From Acidobacteriota bacterium (GTDB lineage: Bacteria; Acidobacteriota; Vicinamibacteria; Vicinamibacterales; UBA2999): 60,520 nucleotides of DNA. Below are positions 53,766 to 60,520 of this stretch, one piece after another; within the stretch, counting starts at the first letter, position 1; each line of letters starts with the position of its first letter. The DNA is taken from NCBI GenBank assembly GCA_021730945.1, contig JAKFYH010000036.1:1-60520 (forward strand). Reading direction: 5' to 3'. The notes under the pieces are model-generated. The model searched no databases and was not told the origin of the DNA. It saw only the letters and a program-made list of their open reading frames with translations. The position numbers and the translations under genes are program-made.

Positions 53766-55070
53766 GTGGCCACCTTCACCAAACAGATGGCGCTGATGCG
53801 CGAGACGGCCGAAATGGCCATGAGCACGCTGCGCACCAACAAGATGCGCTCGGCGCTGACGGTGCTCGGCGTGGTCATCGGCGTGACCTCGATCGTCGGG
53901 ATGACCTCGCTGATCCGCGGCTTCGACACCTCGCTGCGCGACTCGATCAACTCGCTCGGCCCCAACACCGTCTACGTGCAGCGGTTTGGCGGGCTGAGCT
54001 TCGCCTCGGGCGCCTCGTTCCAGACCCTGATGCGCCGCCCGGGCATCACCGTCGCCGACATGGAGGCGATCGAGCGCCTGGTGCCGTCGGCGGGCATCGT
54101 CGACATCTGGCTCGGCGCCGGACCGCCGCAGCCGTCGATGGAACGGATCTTCTACCGGGGTGAACGCACGCGGCCGTCGCCAATCATGGGCACGACCGAA
54201 CGCTACGTCGAGGTGAACTTCGCCACCATGTTTGCCGGACGGTCGTTCACCGAGCAGGAAGTCCTGCGCAACCGCGCGGTCGCGGTGATCGGCTACGGCC
54301 CCTTCCAGGCGCTGTTTGAAAAGCGCGGCATCGATCCGATCGGCAAGCCGGTGCGCATCGGTGCCATCGAATACACCGTGATCGGGGTCGTCGGGCCGCG
54401 GCCGGCCGCCGGCGGATTCAGCCTCGGCCAGGACGACTTCGCGATCGTCCCCTACACGGCGTATCGCAAGCAGTTCGGCAACGAGCGCGTGCGGCAGGGC
54501 CCCTTCGGCGGCATGCCGGCGATGATCGTGGTGGTCCCGCGCGCCGACGCGTCACGCGCCGACACCATGCAGGAAGTCGAAACCGTGATGCGGATTCGCC
54601 ACGGCCTGACGCTCGATCAGCCCAACGACTTCGATTTGGTCACCTCGGACGCCATCCTGGCCGTCTGGGACCAGATCTCGGCCGCCATTCTGTTGTCACT
54701 GGTCGTGATCTCGTCGATCGCCTTGATGGTGGGCGGTATCGGTGTGATGGCCATCATGACCATCTCGGTGACCGAGCGCACCCGCGAGATCGGCGTCCGT
54801 AAGGCGATCGGCGCCCGGCGGCGCGAGATCCTGGTGCAGTTCCTGATCGAGGCGGCGGTGCTGACCTCGGTGGGCGGGATTCTCGGCGTGCTGATGGGCA
54901 GCGCCATCGGCCTGTCGGTCAACCTGATTTCGGGCTTCCCGGTCTCCCTGCCGTGGTGGTCGTTCGCGCTTGGGCTGGGTTTCTCGGCCTCGATCGGCAT
55001 CTTCTTCGGCATGCTTCCCGCCTGGCGCGCCTCCCGGCTCGACCCGATCGAAGCACTGCGCTACGAATAG
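53766..55070 (+). CDS. MacB/FtsX-type ABC permease (second copy)
   Basis: A 434-residue permease of the same design as its upstream neighbour. It has an N-terminal helix (about 30-50), a periplasmic domain (about 55-310), three FtsX helices with VTERTREIGVRKAIGARRREI, and the end motif AWRASRLDPIEALRYE. The start is GTG 53766 with GGGAG just upstream. It is the last gene of the Yip1-adaptor-permease-permease operon; no ATP-binding subunit is encoded here, so an ATPase from elsewhere must serve it. A heptamer-repeat hairpin follows the stop. Confidence 0.92.
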   Translation: MATFTKQMALMRETAEMAMSTLRTNKMRSALTVLGVVIGVTSIVGMTSLIRGFDTSLRDSINSLGPNTVYVQRFGGLSFASGASFQTLMRRPGITVADMEAIERLVPSAGIVDIWLGAGPPQPSMERIFYRGERTRPSPIMGTTERYVEVNFATMFAGRSFTEQEVLRNRAVAVIGYGPFQALFEKRGIDPIGKPVRIGAIEYTVIGVVGPRPAAGGFSLGQDDFAIVPYTAYRKQFGNERVRQGPFGGMPAMIVVVPRADASRADTMQEVETVMRIRHGLTLDQPNDFDLVTSDAILAVWDQISAAILLSLVVISSIALMVGGIGVMAIMTISVTERTREIGVRKAIGARRREILVQFLIEAAVLTSVGGILGVLMGSAIGLSVNLISGFPVSLPWWSFALGLGFSASIGIFFGMLPAWRASRLDPIEALRYE

Positions 55071-55071
55071 G

Positions 55072-55172
55072 CCGGGATCCGGGATCCCGGGCTCCGGGAT
55101 CCGGCCTGAACCAAGCCACCTGAGCACTTCGGATCCCGGGCCCCGGGCCCCGGATCCCGGATCCCGGATCCC
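55072..55172. repeat. Two inverted 7-base tandem arrays (CCGGGAT / GGATCCC)
   Basis: CCGGGAT units at 55072-55104 (three plus one variant) face six units at 55131-55172 (GGATCCC, GGGCCCC, GGGCCCC, then GGATCCC three times). The two arrays are reverse complements and could fold into a very strong hairpin around a 26-base loop, directly after the permease stop. A TAATAT -10-like string for the next gene lies at 55184-55189. Confidence 0.88.
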
Positions 55173-55228
55173 GGGTCTCGATCTAATATCCCCCTTTCGG
55201 GCGTCGGCCGCCCGGGAGGGTATCCGCT

Positions 55229-57322
55229 ATGAAGGTCTACGACGCTGCCAGCATCCGCAACGTGGCTGTAGTCGGGCACGGCGGTTCTGGCAAGACCCAG
55301 TTGGTGTCGGCCCTGCTGTTCGACACCGGAATGGTGAACCGCCTGGGCCTGGTGGACGAGGGGACCACGGTCACCGACTACGACGAAGAAGAAATCACCC
55401 GCAAGCACACACTCTCGGCCAGCCTCGCCTACGCCGAGTGGAACCAGACCAAGATCAACCTCATCGATACGCCCGGCTTCGGCAACTTCTTCAGCGATGC
55501 GCGGGCCGCATTGCGCGTGGCGGACGCCGCGGTGGTGGTCGTCGATGGCGTCGCCGGCGCGGAAGTGCAGACCGAAAAGGCCTGGGCCGTGGCCGACGAG
55601 TGGAACCTGCCCCGCCTGGTCGTCGTCAACCGGCTCGACCGCGACCGCGCGTCGCTTGAGCGCACGCTTGACTCGGTGCGGCAGACGCTGGGCCGGGCGA
55701 TCATCCCCATCCAGCTCCCCATCGGCGAGGAGAAGGCCTTTACCGGCGTGGTGGATTTGGTGGCCATGAAGGCGCTGACCTTTGCCACCGACGGCTCCGG
55801 CAAGATGACCGAAGGTGCCGTGCCGGCCGCGCTGGCCGACGCCGCCGCCTCGGCACGCGAGGCGCTGATCGAAATGGTGGCCGAGGCAGACGAATCGCTG
55901 ATGGAGCAGTTCTTCGACGCCGGCACGCTCACCCAGGAAGAACTGCTGAAGGGCCTGGCCGCGGCGACCAGGGCCGGCAAGCTGTTCCCGCTGGTCTGCA
56001 CCTCCGGCCGCCACAACATCGGGGTCCAGCCGCTGCTCGATGCCATCCTGGCCTACCTGCCGTCACCGGCGGAACGGCCGTTCTCGGCGACCGTCAACGG
56101 CGGCGCCGAGGTTCGCCCGGCCGACGAGAAGGCCCCTTATGCCGCCTTTGTCTGGAAGACGGTTGCCGACCAGTTCGCCGGGCGCATCACCATGTTTCGC
56201 GTCTACCAGGGCGTGCTGAAGGCCGACTCCACCATCACCAATGCGTCGCAGGACAAGCCCGAACGGCTCGGCCACCTGATTGTCATGCAAGGCAAGACCG
56301 CGACCAACGTGCCCGAGTTGAAGGCCGGCGACCTCGGCGCGGTTGCCAAGTTGAAAGACACCCGCACCAACGACACCCTGGCCGACAAGGCGGCCGGACT
56401 CACCTTCGCACCCATCGTGTTCCCGGAGCCGGTGCTGTCGTACGCGATCGAACCCAAGAGCCGCGGCGACGAGGACAAGATCAGCACGGCCATGCATCGG
56501 CTGGAGGAAGAAGACGGGACGGTCCGCTACCAGCGTGACCCGCAAACCCACGAACTGCTGCTGGCCGGCCAGGGGCAGTTACACATCGAGGTAACGGTCG
56601 CCAAGTTGAAGCGGCGCTTCAGCGTGGATGTGCTGCTGAAGCCGCCCCGCATCCCCTACCGCGAGACCATCACCGCGCGCGTCGAGGCGCACGGCCGCCA
56701 CAAGAAGCAGACCGGCGGCCATGGCCAGTTCGGCGACTGCAAGATCCGCATGGAGCCGCTGCCACGCGGCAGCGAGTTCGAGTTCGTCAACGACACCTTC
56801 GGCGGATCGATTCCGCGGCAGTTCATTCCGGCCGTGGAAAAAGGGATCCAGGAGTCACGGTTACGCGGTTACCTGGCCGGCTACCCGGTGGTCGACTTCC
56901 GCGTGGTGCTCTATGACGGCTCGTATCACGACGTCGATTCGAACGAGCTGTCGTTCAAGACCGCCGGCTGGCTGGCGTTCAAGGACGCCATGTCAAAGGC
57001 GCACCCGGTACTCCTCGAACCGATCATGAACGTCGAGATCTACTCGCCCGGCGATCACGCTGGCGACCTGATGGGCGACCTCAACGGGCGTCGCGGCCGC
57101 ATTTCGGGCATGGAGGCCAAGGGCCAGACCACCGTGATCAAGGCGCAGGTGCCGATGGCGGAGATGCTCACCTACGAGCAGCACCTGACGTCGGTGACCG
57201 GCGGCCGCGGCTCGTACCACATGGAATACTCGCATTACGACGAGGTGCCGGCAGTGATGCAGCAGAAGATTGTCGCCACCGCCAAGGCGGCCGGGCACCA
57301 TGTCGCCGACGAACCGGCCTAG
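55229..57322 (+). CDS. Elongation factor G-like GTPase
   Basis: A 697-residue translational-GTPase homologue of the EF-G-like (EF-G II/FusA2) branch, not the main fusA. The P-loop is GHGGSGKT (16-23) instead of the AHIDAGKTT of canonical EF-G. The G3 motif is DTPGF (80-84), so the catalytic His of DTPGH is replaced by F84, and G4 reads NRLD. Domains II-V follow, including GQGQLHIEV and the domain IV stretch KQTGGHGQFGDC. Members of this branch have uncertain roles and may have weak or altered GTPase activity. It stands alone, with GGGAGG about 10 bases before ATG 55229. Confidence 0.9.
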   Translation: MKVYDAASIRNVAVVGHGGSGKTQLVSALLFDTGMVNRLGLVDEGTTVTDYDEEEITRKHTLSASLAYAEWNQTKINLIDTPGFGNFFSDARAALRVADAAVVVVDGVAGAEVQTEKAWAVADEWNLPRLVVVNRLDRDRASLERTLDSVRQTLGRAIIPIQLPIGEEKAFTGVVDLVAMKALTFATDGSGKMTEGAVPAALADAAASAREALIEMVAEADESLMEQFFDAGTLTQEELLKGLAAATRAGKLFPLVCTSGRHNIGVQPLLDAILAYLPSPAERPFSATVNGGAEVRPADEKAPYAAFVWKTVADQFAGRITMFRVYQGVLKADSTITNASQDKPERLGHLIVMQGKTATNVPELKAGDLGAVAKLKDTRTNDTLADKAAGLTFAPIVFPEPVLSYAIEPKSRGDEDKISTAMHRLEEEDGTVRYQRDPQTHELLLAGQGQLHIEVTVAKLKRRFSVDVLLKPPRIPYRETITARVEAHGRHKKQTGGHGQFGDCKIRMEPLPRGSEFEFVNDTFGGSIPRQFIPAVEKGIQESRLRGYLAGYPVVDFRVVLYDGSYHDVDSNELSFKTAGWLAFKDAMSKAHPVLLEPIMNVEIYSPGDHAGDLMGDLNGRRGRISGMEAKGQTTVIKAQVPMAEMLTYEQHLTSVTGGRGSYHMEYSHYDEVPAVMQQKIVATAKAAGHHVADEPA

Positions 57323-57915
57323 GCCTTGAGCGACACGCCGAGATCCTGGATCAGACCGTCCCTGAGCCCGTAGATCCAGCCGTGCAGTTGCAACGGCTGG
57401 TCGCGGCGCCATGCGTCCTGTACGATCGTGGTGCGGGCGAGGTTACGTACCTGCTCGGTGACGTTCAGCTCGGCCAGGCGATCGACCCGCGCGTCCACGT
57501 CGGCCAGGCCCAGCAGCTCGGCCTGGTGCGCCTCCTTCACGTCCTGCACGTGCTGCAGCCAGTTGTCGATCAGCCCGTGGGCGGTGCCGTCGAGCGCAGC
57601 GCGGATGCCGCCGCAGCCGTAGTGGCCGCAGACGATCACGTGCCTGACCTTCAGCACGTCCACCGCGAACTGCAGCACCGACAGGCAGTTGACGTCGGTG
57701 TGGACGACGACGTTGGCGACGTTGCGGTGCACGAACAGCTCGCCGGGGTCGAGGCCGACGATCTCGTTCGCCGGCACCCGGCTATCGGAACAGCCGATCC
57801 ACAGAAATTGCGGCGCCTGTTGGCCGGCCAGCCGCGTGAAGAATGTGGGGTCCTGCTTGACCCGGTTGGCGGCCCAGGCGCGATTGTTGGAAAGGAGCTT
57901 GGTCGGCGAATCCAT
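57319..57915 (-). CDS. Beta-class carbonic anhydrase
   Basis: A 198-residue enzyme that interconverts carbon dioxide and bicarbonate. Zinc ligands are C42, H98 and C101 (GCSDSRVP and CGHYGCGG), and the D44/R46 dyad is present, so the site is complete. The N terminus (LLSNNRAWAANRVKQDPTFF) and end match the Can type. ATG 57915 is chosen; longer upstream frames run into the methyltransferase. It overlaps the end of the convergent EF-G-like gene by four bases and follows the methyltransferase gene by 11 bases. Confidence 0.95.
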   Translation of the reverse strand: MDSPTKLLSNNRAWAANRVKQDPTFFTRLAGQQAPQFLWIGCSDSRVPANEIVGLDPGELFVHRNVANVVVHTDVNCLSVLQFAVDVLKVRHVIVCGHYGCGGIRAALDGTAHGLIDNWLQHVQDVKEAHQAELLGLADVDARVDRLAELNVTEQVRNLARTTIVQDAWRRDQPLQLHGWIYGLRDGLIQDLGVSLKA

Positions 57916-57926
57916 CGGCCCACAGT

Positions 57927-58601
57927 TTACCGTCGTCTTGCCACCCACGTCGTCATCGACCGCTGATCGTGGACGACGGTCGTCTTGATGGGATCCAGCA
58001 GCTCCCCGCCCAGGCGGGCGGTCCATTCGAGAACGGTGGCGGCGTCCACCAGGTAGCGATCCGAGCCGTCCGGAAGCCGGTAGCGCCCGCCTCCGCTCGC
58101 CTGTTCCACTGGCGCGAGCTGCGGCGTGGCAGGCCCGCTGTCGAGGGCGCGCACCTGGTCCTCGATGCCAATCGTGGACGCCAGCCGGGCGAAGAACAGA
58201 CCGCCCGGTTTCAGCACCCGCCACAGCGCCTGCACCATGGCCGCGAAGTGCTGATCGTCACGGGCAAAGTGCAACACGGCGCTCGCCAGGACGACATCCG
58301 CACTGGCCTCTGGAAACGACGTGTCTTCAATCGCCTCGACGCGCAAGTCTGCGGCCACGCCCAGGCCGGCCGCCAGCGCCTGGACCTTGGCGATCGCGTC
58401 GGGACTCCGGTCGTTCCCGCACACCGTGTACCCCTGGCGCAGCAGGTAGACCAGGTTGCGGCCGCCGCCGCAGCCGGCATCAAACACGCGGACAGGCTCG
58501 GCGTCGCGGCCAGCGGCCGCGGAGGCGGACGTAAAGCGCCCGCGCAGCAACTGGTCGAAGACGTAGATGTCGATGTCGCCGAATTCAGCTTGGAGGTTCA
58601 T
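57927..58601 (-). CDS. Class I SAM-dependent methyltransferase
   Basis: A 224-residue methyltransferase with the SAM-binding motif VFDAGCGGGRNLVYLL, the acidic loop CGNDRSPDAI and the later VLASAVLHFARDD and WRVLKPGGLFFARL segments. The substrate cannot be deduced; tellurite-resistance TehB-like proteins and small-molecule methylases share this form. ATG 58601 is preferred to a TTG at 58622. It lies 11 bases upstream of the carbonic anhydrase gene and may be co-transcribed with it. Confidence 0.88.
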   Translation of the reverse strand: MNLQAEFGDIDIYVFDQLLRGRFTSASAAAGRDAEPVRVFDAGCGGGRNLVYLLRQGYTVCGNDRSPDAIAKVQALAAGLGVAADLRVEAIEDTSFPEASADVVLASAVLHFARDDQHFAAMVQALWRVLKPGGLFFARLASTIGIEDQVRALDSGPATPQLAPVEQASGGGRYRLPDGSDRYLVDAATVLEWTARLGGELLDPIKTTVVHDQRSMTTWVARRR

Positions 58602-58660
58602 TGTCGGGCGCGAGCGCGCCAACCGGAGGCGGGGAGAACGAGAGGAATGCCAGAATGAAA

Positions 58661-58720
58661 CAGGAGGTCAAGAGACCAGGAAAGAACCATTTGAGTTTCT
58701 CCTGACCTCCTGACCTCCTG
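58661..58720 (-). terminator. Dyad with duplicated octamer after rplQ
   Basis: CAGGAGGTCA (58661-58670) is complementary to TGACCTCCTG (58711-58720), and the latter is partly duplicated (TGACCTCC at 58703-58710). On the minus strand the stem is followed by TTTCATT, so it may end the rpoA-rplQ transcript. Confidence 0.5.
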
Positions 58721-58728
58721 TTGATGCG

Positions 58729-59343
58729 TTAGGCGCCGCCGGCCTTGCGCGGCGTTGAGGTCTGCTTCGAGGCGCCACGCGCGGGCTTGCTGGCCTTGGT
58801 CTTGGGACCGCCGTCGCCCTTGCTCTTCTGGCCGCCGCGGATGCTCTTGGCCGCCGCCTTGAGGCGCTCGCCGACGCTCTTCTGCGTCTTCGGCTTCTCG
58901 CCGGCTGCCGCCGCTTCCTCGGCTGCCTTCTTCTCGGCCTCAGCCTTCGCCGGGTCGAACTCGCTGCCGATGAGCTCGATCAGGGCCATCTCGGCGGCAT
59001 CACCACGACGGTGACCGATCTTGAGGATGCGGGTGTAGCCGCCCGGGCGCTCCATGAAGCGGGGGGCCAGCTCGTCGAACAGCTTGGTGACCACCGTTTC
59101 GTTCAGCACGTCACGCATCACGAGCCGGCGCGCCGAGAGCGTGACGCCCTTCGGATCGCTGGCCTTGACGCCGCGCTTGGCGATGGTGATCAGGCGCTCG
59201 ACGTACGGGCGCAGTTCCTTGGCCTTGGGCACGGTCGTCTCGATGTGCTCGTGACGAAGCAGGGCCTCGGCCTGGTTGCGCAGCAGGGCCGTACGGTGCT
59301 CGGACTTGCGGCCGAGCTTGCGGTGTGCATTTCGATGACGCAT
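58729..59343 (-). CDS. rplQ: 50S ribosomal protein L17 with long C-terminal tail
   Basis: A 204-residue L17, a core 50S protein. The conserved part (about 1-130) begins [20 protein letters not shown] and contains the [15 protein letters not shown] and [20 protein letters not shown] stretches. The last 75 or so residues are an Ala/Lys/Gly-rich low-complexity tail that most L17 proteins lack. It starts 6 bases after the rpoA stop, the usual rpoA-rplQ end of the alpha operon. Confidence 0.97.
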   Translation of the reverse strand: MRHRNAHRKLGRKSEHRTALLRNQAEALLRHEHIETTVPKAKELRPYVERLITIAKRGVKASDPKGVTLSARRLVMRDVLNETVVTKLFDELAPRFMERPGGYTRILKIGHRRGDAAEMALIELIGSEFDPAKAEAEKKAAEEAAAAGEKPKTQKSVGERLKAAAKSIRGGQKSKGDGGPKTKASKPARGASKQTSTPRKAGGA

Positions 59344-59349
59344 GACTGT

Positions 59350-60330
59350 TTATTCCGCCGTCGAGGGCGAGTCGAGCTTCATGCCGAGGCTCAACCCCAT
59401 CGACGTCAGGATCTCCTTGATCTCGTTGAGCGACTTGCGCCCAAAATTCTTGGTCTTCAACATCTCGGTTTCGGTCTTGCCCACCAGCTCGCGGATGGTC
59501 CGGATGTTGGCGTTCTTCAGGCAGTTGTACGACCGCACCGACAACTCCAGCTCTTCGACGCTCTTGTCGAGGTGCTCGTTGGTGATGCCGGCGCGCGGCG
59601 TCTCGGCACCGGCCTCGGCCATCTCATCGTCGGCCTCATCCAGGCTGACGAAGATGTTCAGGTGGTCGCGGATCAGCTTGGCCGACAGCGAGACGGCGTC
59701 GCGCGGCGTCACCGAGCCGTTGGTCCACACTTCGATGGTCAGCTTGTCGTAGTCGGTGGTCTGGCCGATGCGGGCGCCTTCCACCAGGTAGTTGACCTTC
59801 TTGACCGGCGAGTGCACCGAGTCGATCGGGATCCAGCCGATGCCGAGATCTTCGTCGAAGTTGCGATCGGCCGAGACGTAGCCGCGGCCGCGCTTGACCC
59901 GCAGCTGCATGTGCAGCTTGCCGCCCTCGGCGATGGTCGCAATCACCGCATCCGGTTCCAGGATTTCGACGTCGGCATCGGGTTCGATATCCGAGGCGCG
60001 CACCGGGCCCGCCTTGTCTTTGCGCAGCGTCAGCGTCTTGGTGTAGTCGACGTGACAGGTCAGCGGCAACTGCTTGAGGTTGAGGATGATGTCGGTGGCG
60101 TCTTCGACCACGCCCTTGATCGGCGAGAACTCGTGCAGCACGCCGTCAATCTGCACCGCGGTGATGGCGGCGCCTTCGATCGACGACAACAGCACGCGGC
60201 GCAGGGCGTTACCGACCGTGGTGCCGAAACCGCGCTCGAAGGGCTGGGCGTAGAAGCGGCCGAAACGGTCGGTCAGCGTCTCGCGCTCGAAGTCGAGGCG
60301 CTTGGGCCTCTGAAAACCTTTCCACAACAT
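59350..60330 (-). CDS. rpoA: RNA polymerase subunit alpha
   Basis: A 326-residue alpha subunit, which dimerises to start core assembly and contacts promoter UP elements and activators. The N-terminal domain contains [19 protein letters not shown] and the [17 protein letters not shown] region. An acidic linker ([14 protein letters not shown]) leads to the C-terminal domain with [17 protein letters not shown] and [25 protein letters not shown] precedes the ATG at 60330. It is followed by rplQ after 6 bases. Confidence 0.98.
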   Translation of the reverse strand: MLWKGFQRPKRLDFERETLTDRFGRFYAQPFERGFGTTVGNALRRVLLSSIEGAAITAVQIDGVLHEFSPIKGVVEDATDIILNLKQLPLTCHVDYTKTLTLRKDKAGPVRASDIEPDADVEILEPDAVIATIAEGGKLHMQLRVKRGRGYVSADRNFDEDLGIGWIPIDSVHSPVKKVNYLVEGARIGQTTDYDKLTIEVWTNGSVTPRDAVSLSAKLIRDHLNIFVSLDEADDEMAEAGAETPRAGITNEHLDKSVEELELSVRSYNCLKNANIRTIRELVGKTETEMLKTKNFGRKSLNEIKEILTSMGLSLGMKLDSPSTAE

Positions 60331-60370
60331 GGGATCTCTTCCTTTTCGCTACGGGCCAATCTCCCGGGGT

Positions 60371-60399
60371 CCCCGGCACGCGTTCTTCGCGTGCTGGGG
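60371..60399 (-). promoter_or_regulatory. Strong hairpin in the rpoA leader
   Basis: CCCCGGCACGCG (60371-60382) pairs with CGCGTGCTGGGG (60388-60399) through 12 pairs, one a wobble, around a 5-base loop, 40 bases before the rpoA ATG. A second dyad, CAGGCCTGC (60415-60423) with GCAGGCCTG (60448-60456), lies further upstream. They may separate rpoA from the preceding gene or regulate it. Confidence 0.5.
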
Positions 60400-60482
60400 C
60401 GGAGACTTGGCCACCAGGCCTGCGGGTAATGACCACGCTCGCTCGCTGCAGGCCTGAAAAGCTGCTGGAGCGCGGCTTGCGA

Positions 60483-60520
60483 TAGGGCAGGTGGGGCGGG
60501 TCAGGCTGGCAGGGCGGCGT
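60483..60520. repeat. G-rich short repeat at window edge
   Basis: The segment contains GGCAGGTGGGGCGGGTCAGG, nearly the same as a stretch inside nadB (about 26780) and similar in type to the first 30 bases of the window. Confidence 0.55.

Overview
The window is GC-rich bacterial DNA from a didermic (Gram-negative-type) organism. It has Tat and DsbA/VKOR export and folding genes, OmpA-like and autotransporter-like outer-membrane proteins, lipoproteins, a type IVa pilus and sigma-54 regulation. The protein set fits an Acidobacteriota bacterium, perhaps of the Vicinamibacteria type: DUF4097 lipoprotein, Yip1/HlyD/FtsX operon, VKOR-DsbA fusion, archaeal/eukaryal-type ProS and a Myxococcus-like pil order. 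That placement is inference from gene content, not from a marker-gene tree.

Layout. 1-2.7 kb: rpsO-pnp, closed by a clear intrinsic terminator. 2.7-3.4 kb: a VapBC toxin-antitoxin pair. 3.5-9.5 kb: a degenerate cupredoxin, a glycerophosphodiesterase, an M48 protease, a DUF4097 lipoprotein, a zinc-ribbon/TPR membrane protein and a ClC transporter. 9.5-14 kb: a split lysine-ketoglutarate reductase/saccharopine dehydrogenase pair (lysine breakdown or a related reaction), an autotransporter-like protein and a relic of an ABC permease. 14-22.9 kb: an amidase lipoprotein, a long SMC, a CtpA-type protease and tatA-tatC. 22.9-29.2 kb: an OmpA-type barrel protein, then nadB-proS-DUF1428 divergent from aroB across a 24-bp gap filled by a perfect palindrome.

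29.2-50.3 kb is the centre of the window: about 21 kb on the minus strand devoted to type IV pili. Transcription begins at a PorV/FadL-like barrel protein and runs pilB-pilT-pilC-pilS-pilR and a GT-C glycosyltransferase. Next is pilA under its own, nearly perfect sigma-54 promoter. Then come a VKOR-DsbA disulfide-forming fusion, pilH-pilI-like ABC transporter genes, a TPR protein, pilD, a second NtrB-like kinase, three minor pseudopilins (pilV/W/X type), a periplasmic coiled-coil protein and a second NtrC-type regulator. The order matches the Myxococcus xanthus pil locus, with the disulfide enzyme where pilG would lie.

50.4-55.1 kb: a Yip1/HlyD/FtsX/FtsX transporter operon without an ATPase gene. 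55.2-60.5 kb: an EF-G-like GTPase, a beta-carbonic anhydrase, a methyltransferase and the rpoA-rplQ end of the ribosomal-protein operon.

Two patterns cut across the genes. First, intergenic regions repeatedly hold short tandem arrays with a 7-base period but unrelated sequences (near 3.4, 5.96, 47.5 and 55.1 kb). A 9-base array lies in frame inside nadB, and its G-rich relatives sit at both ends of the window. Second, several genes have a -10-like element ending only 6-11 bases before the start codon, which suggests leaderless transcripts. No gap longer than 300 bases lacks a gene, and I saw no tRNA, rRNA, CRISPR array, insertion sequence or prophage.
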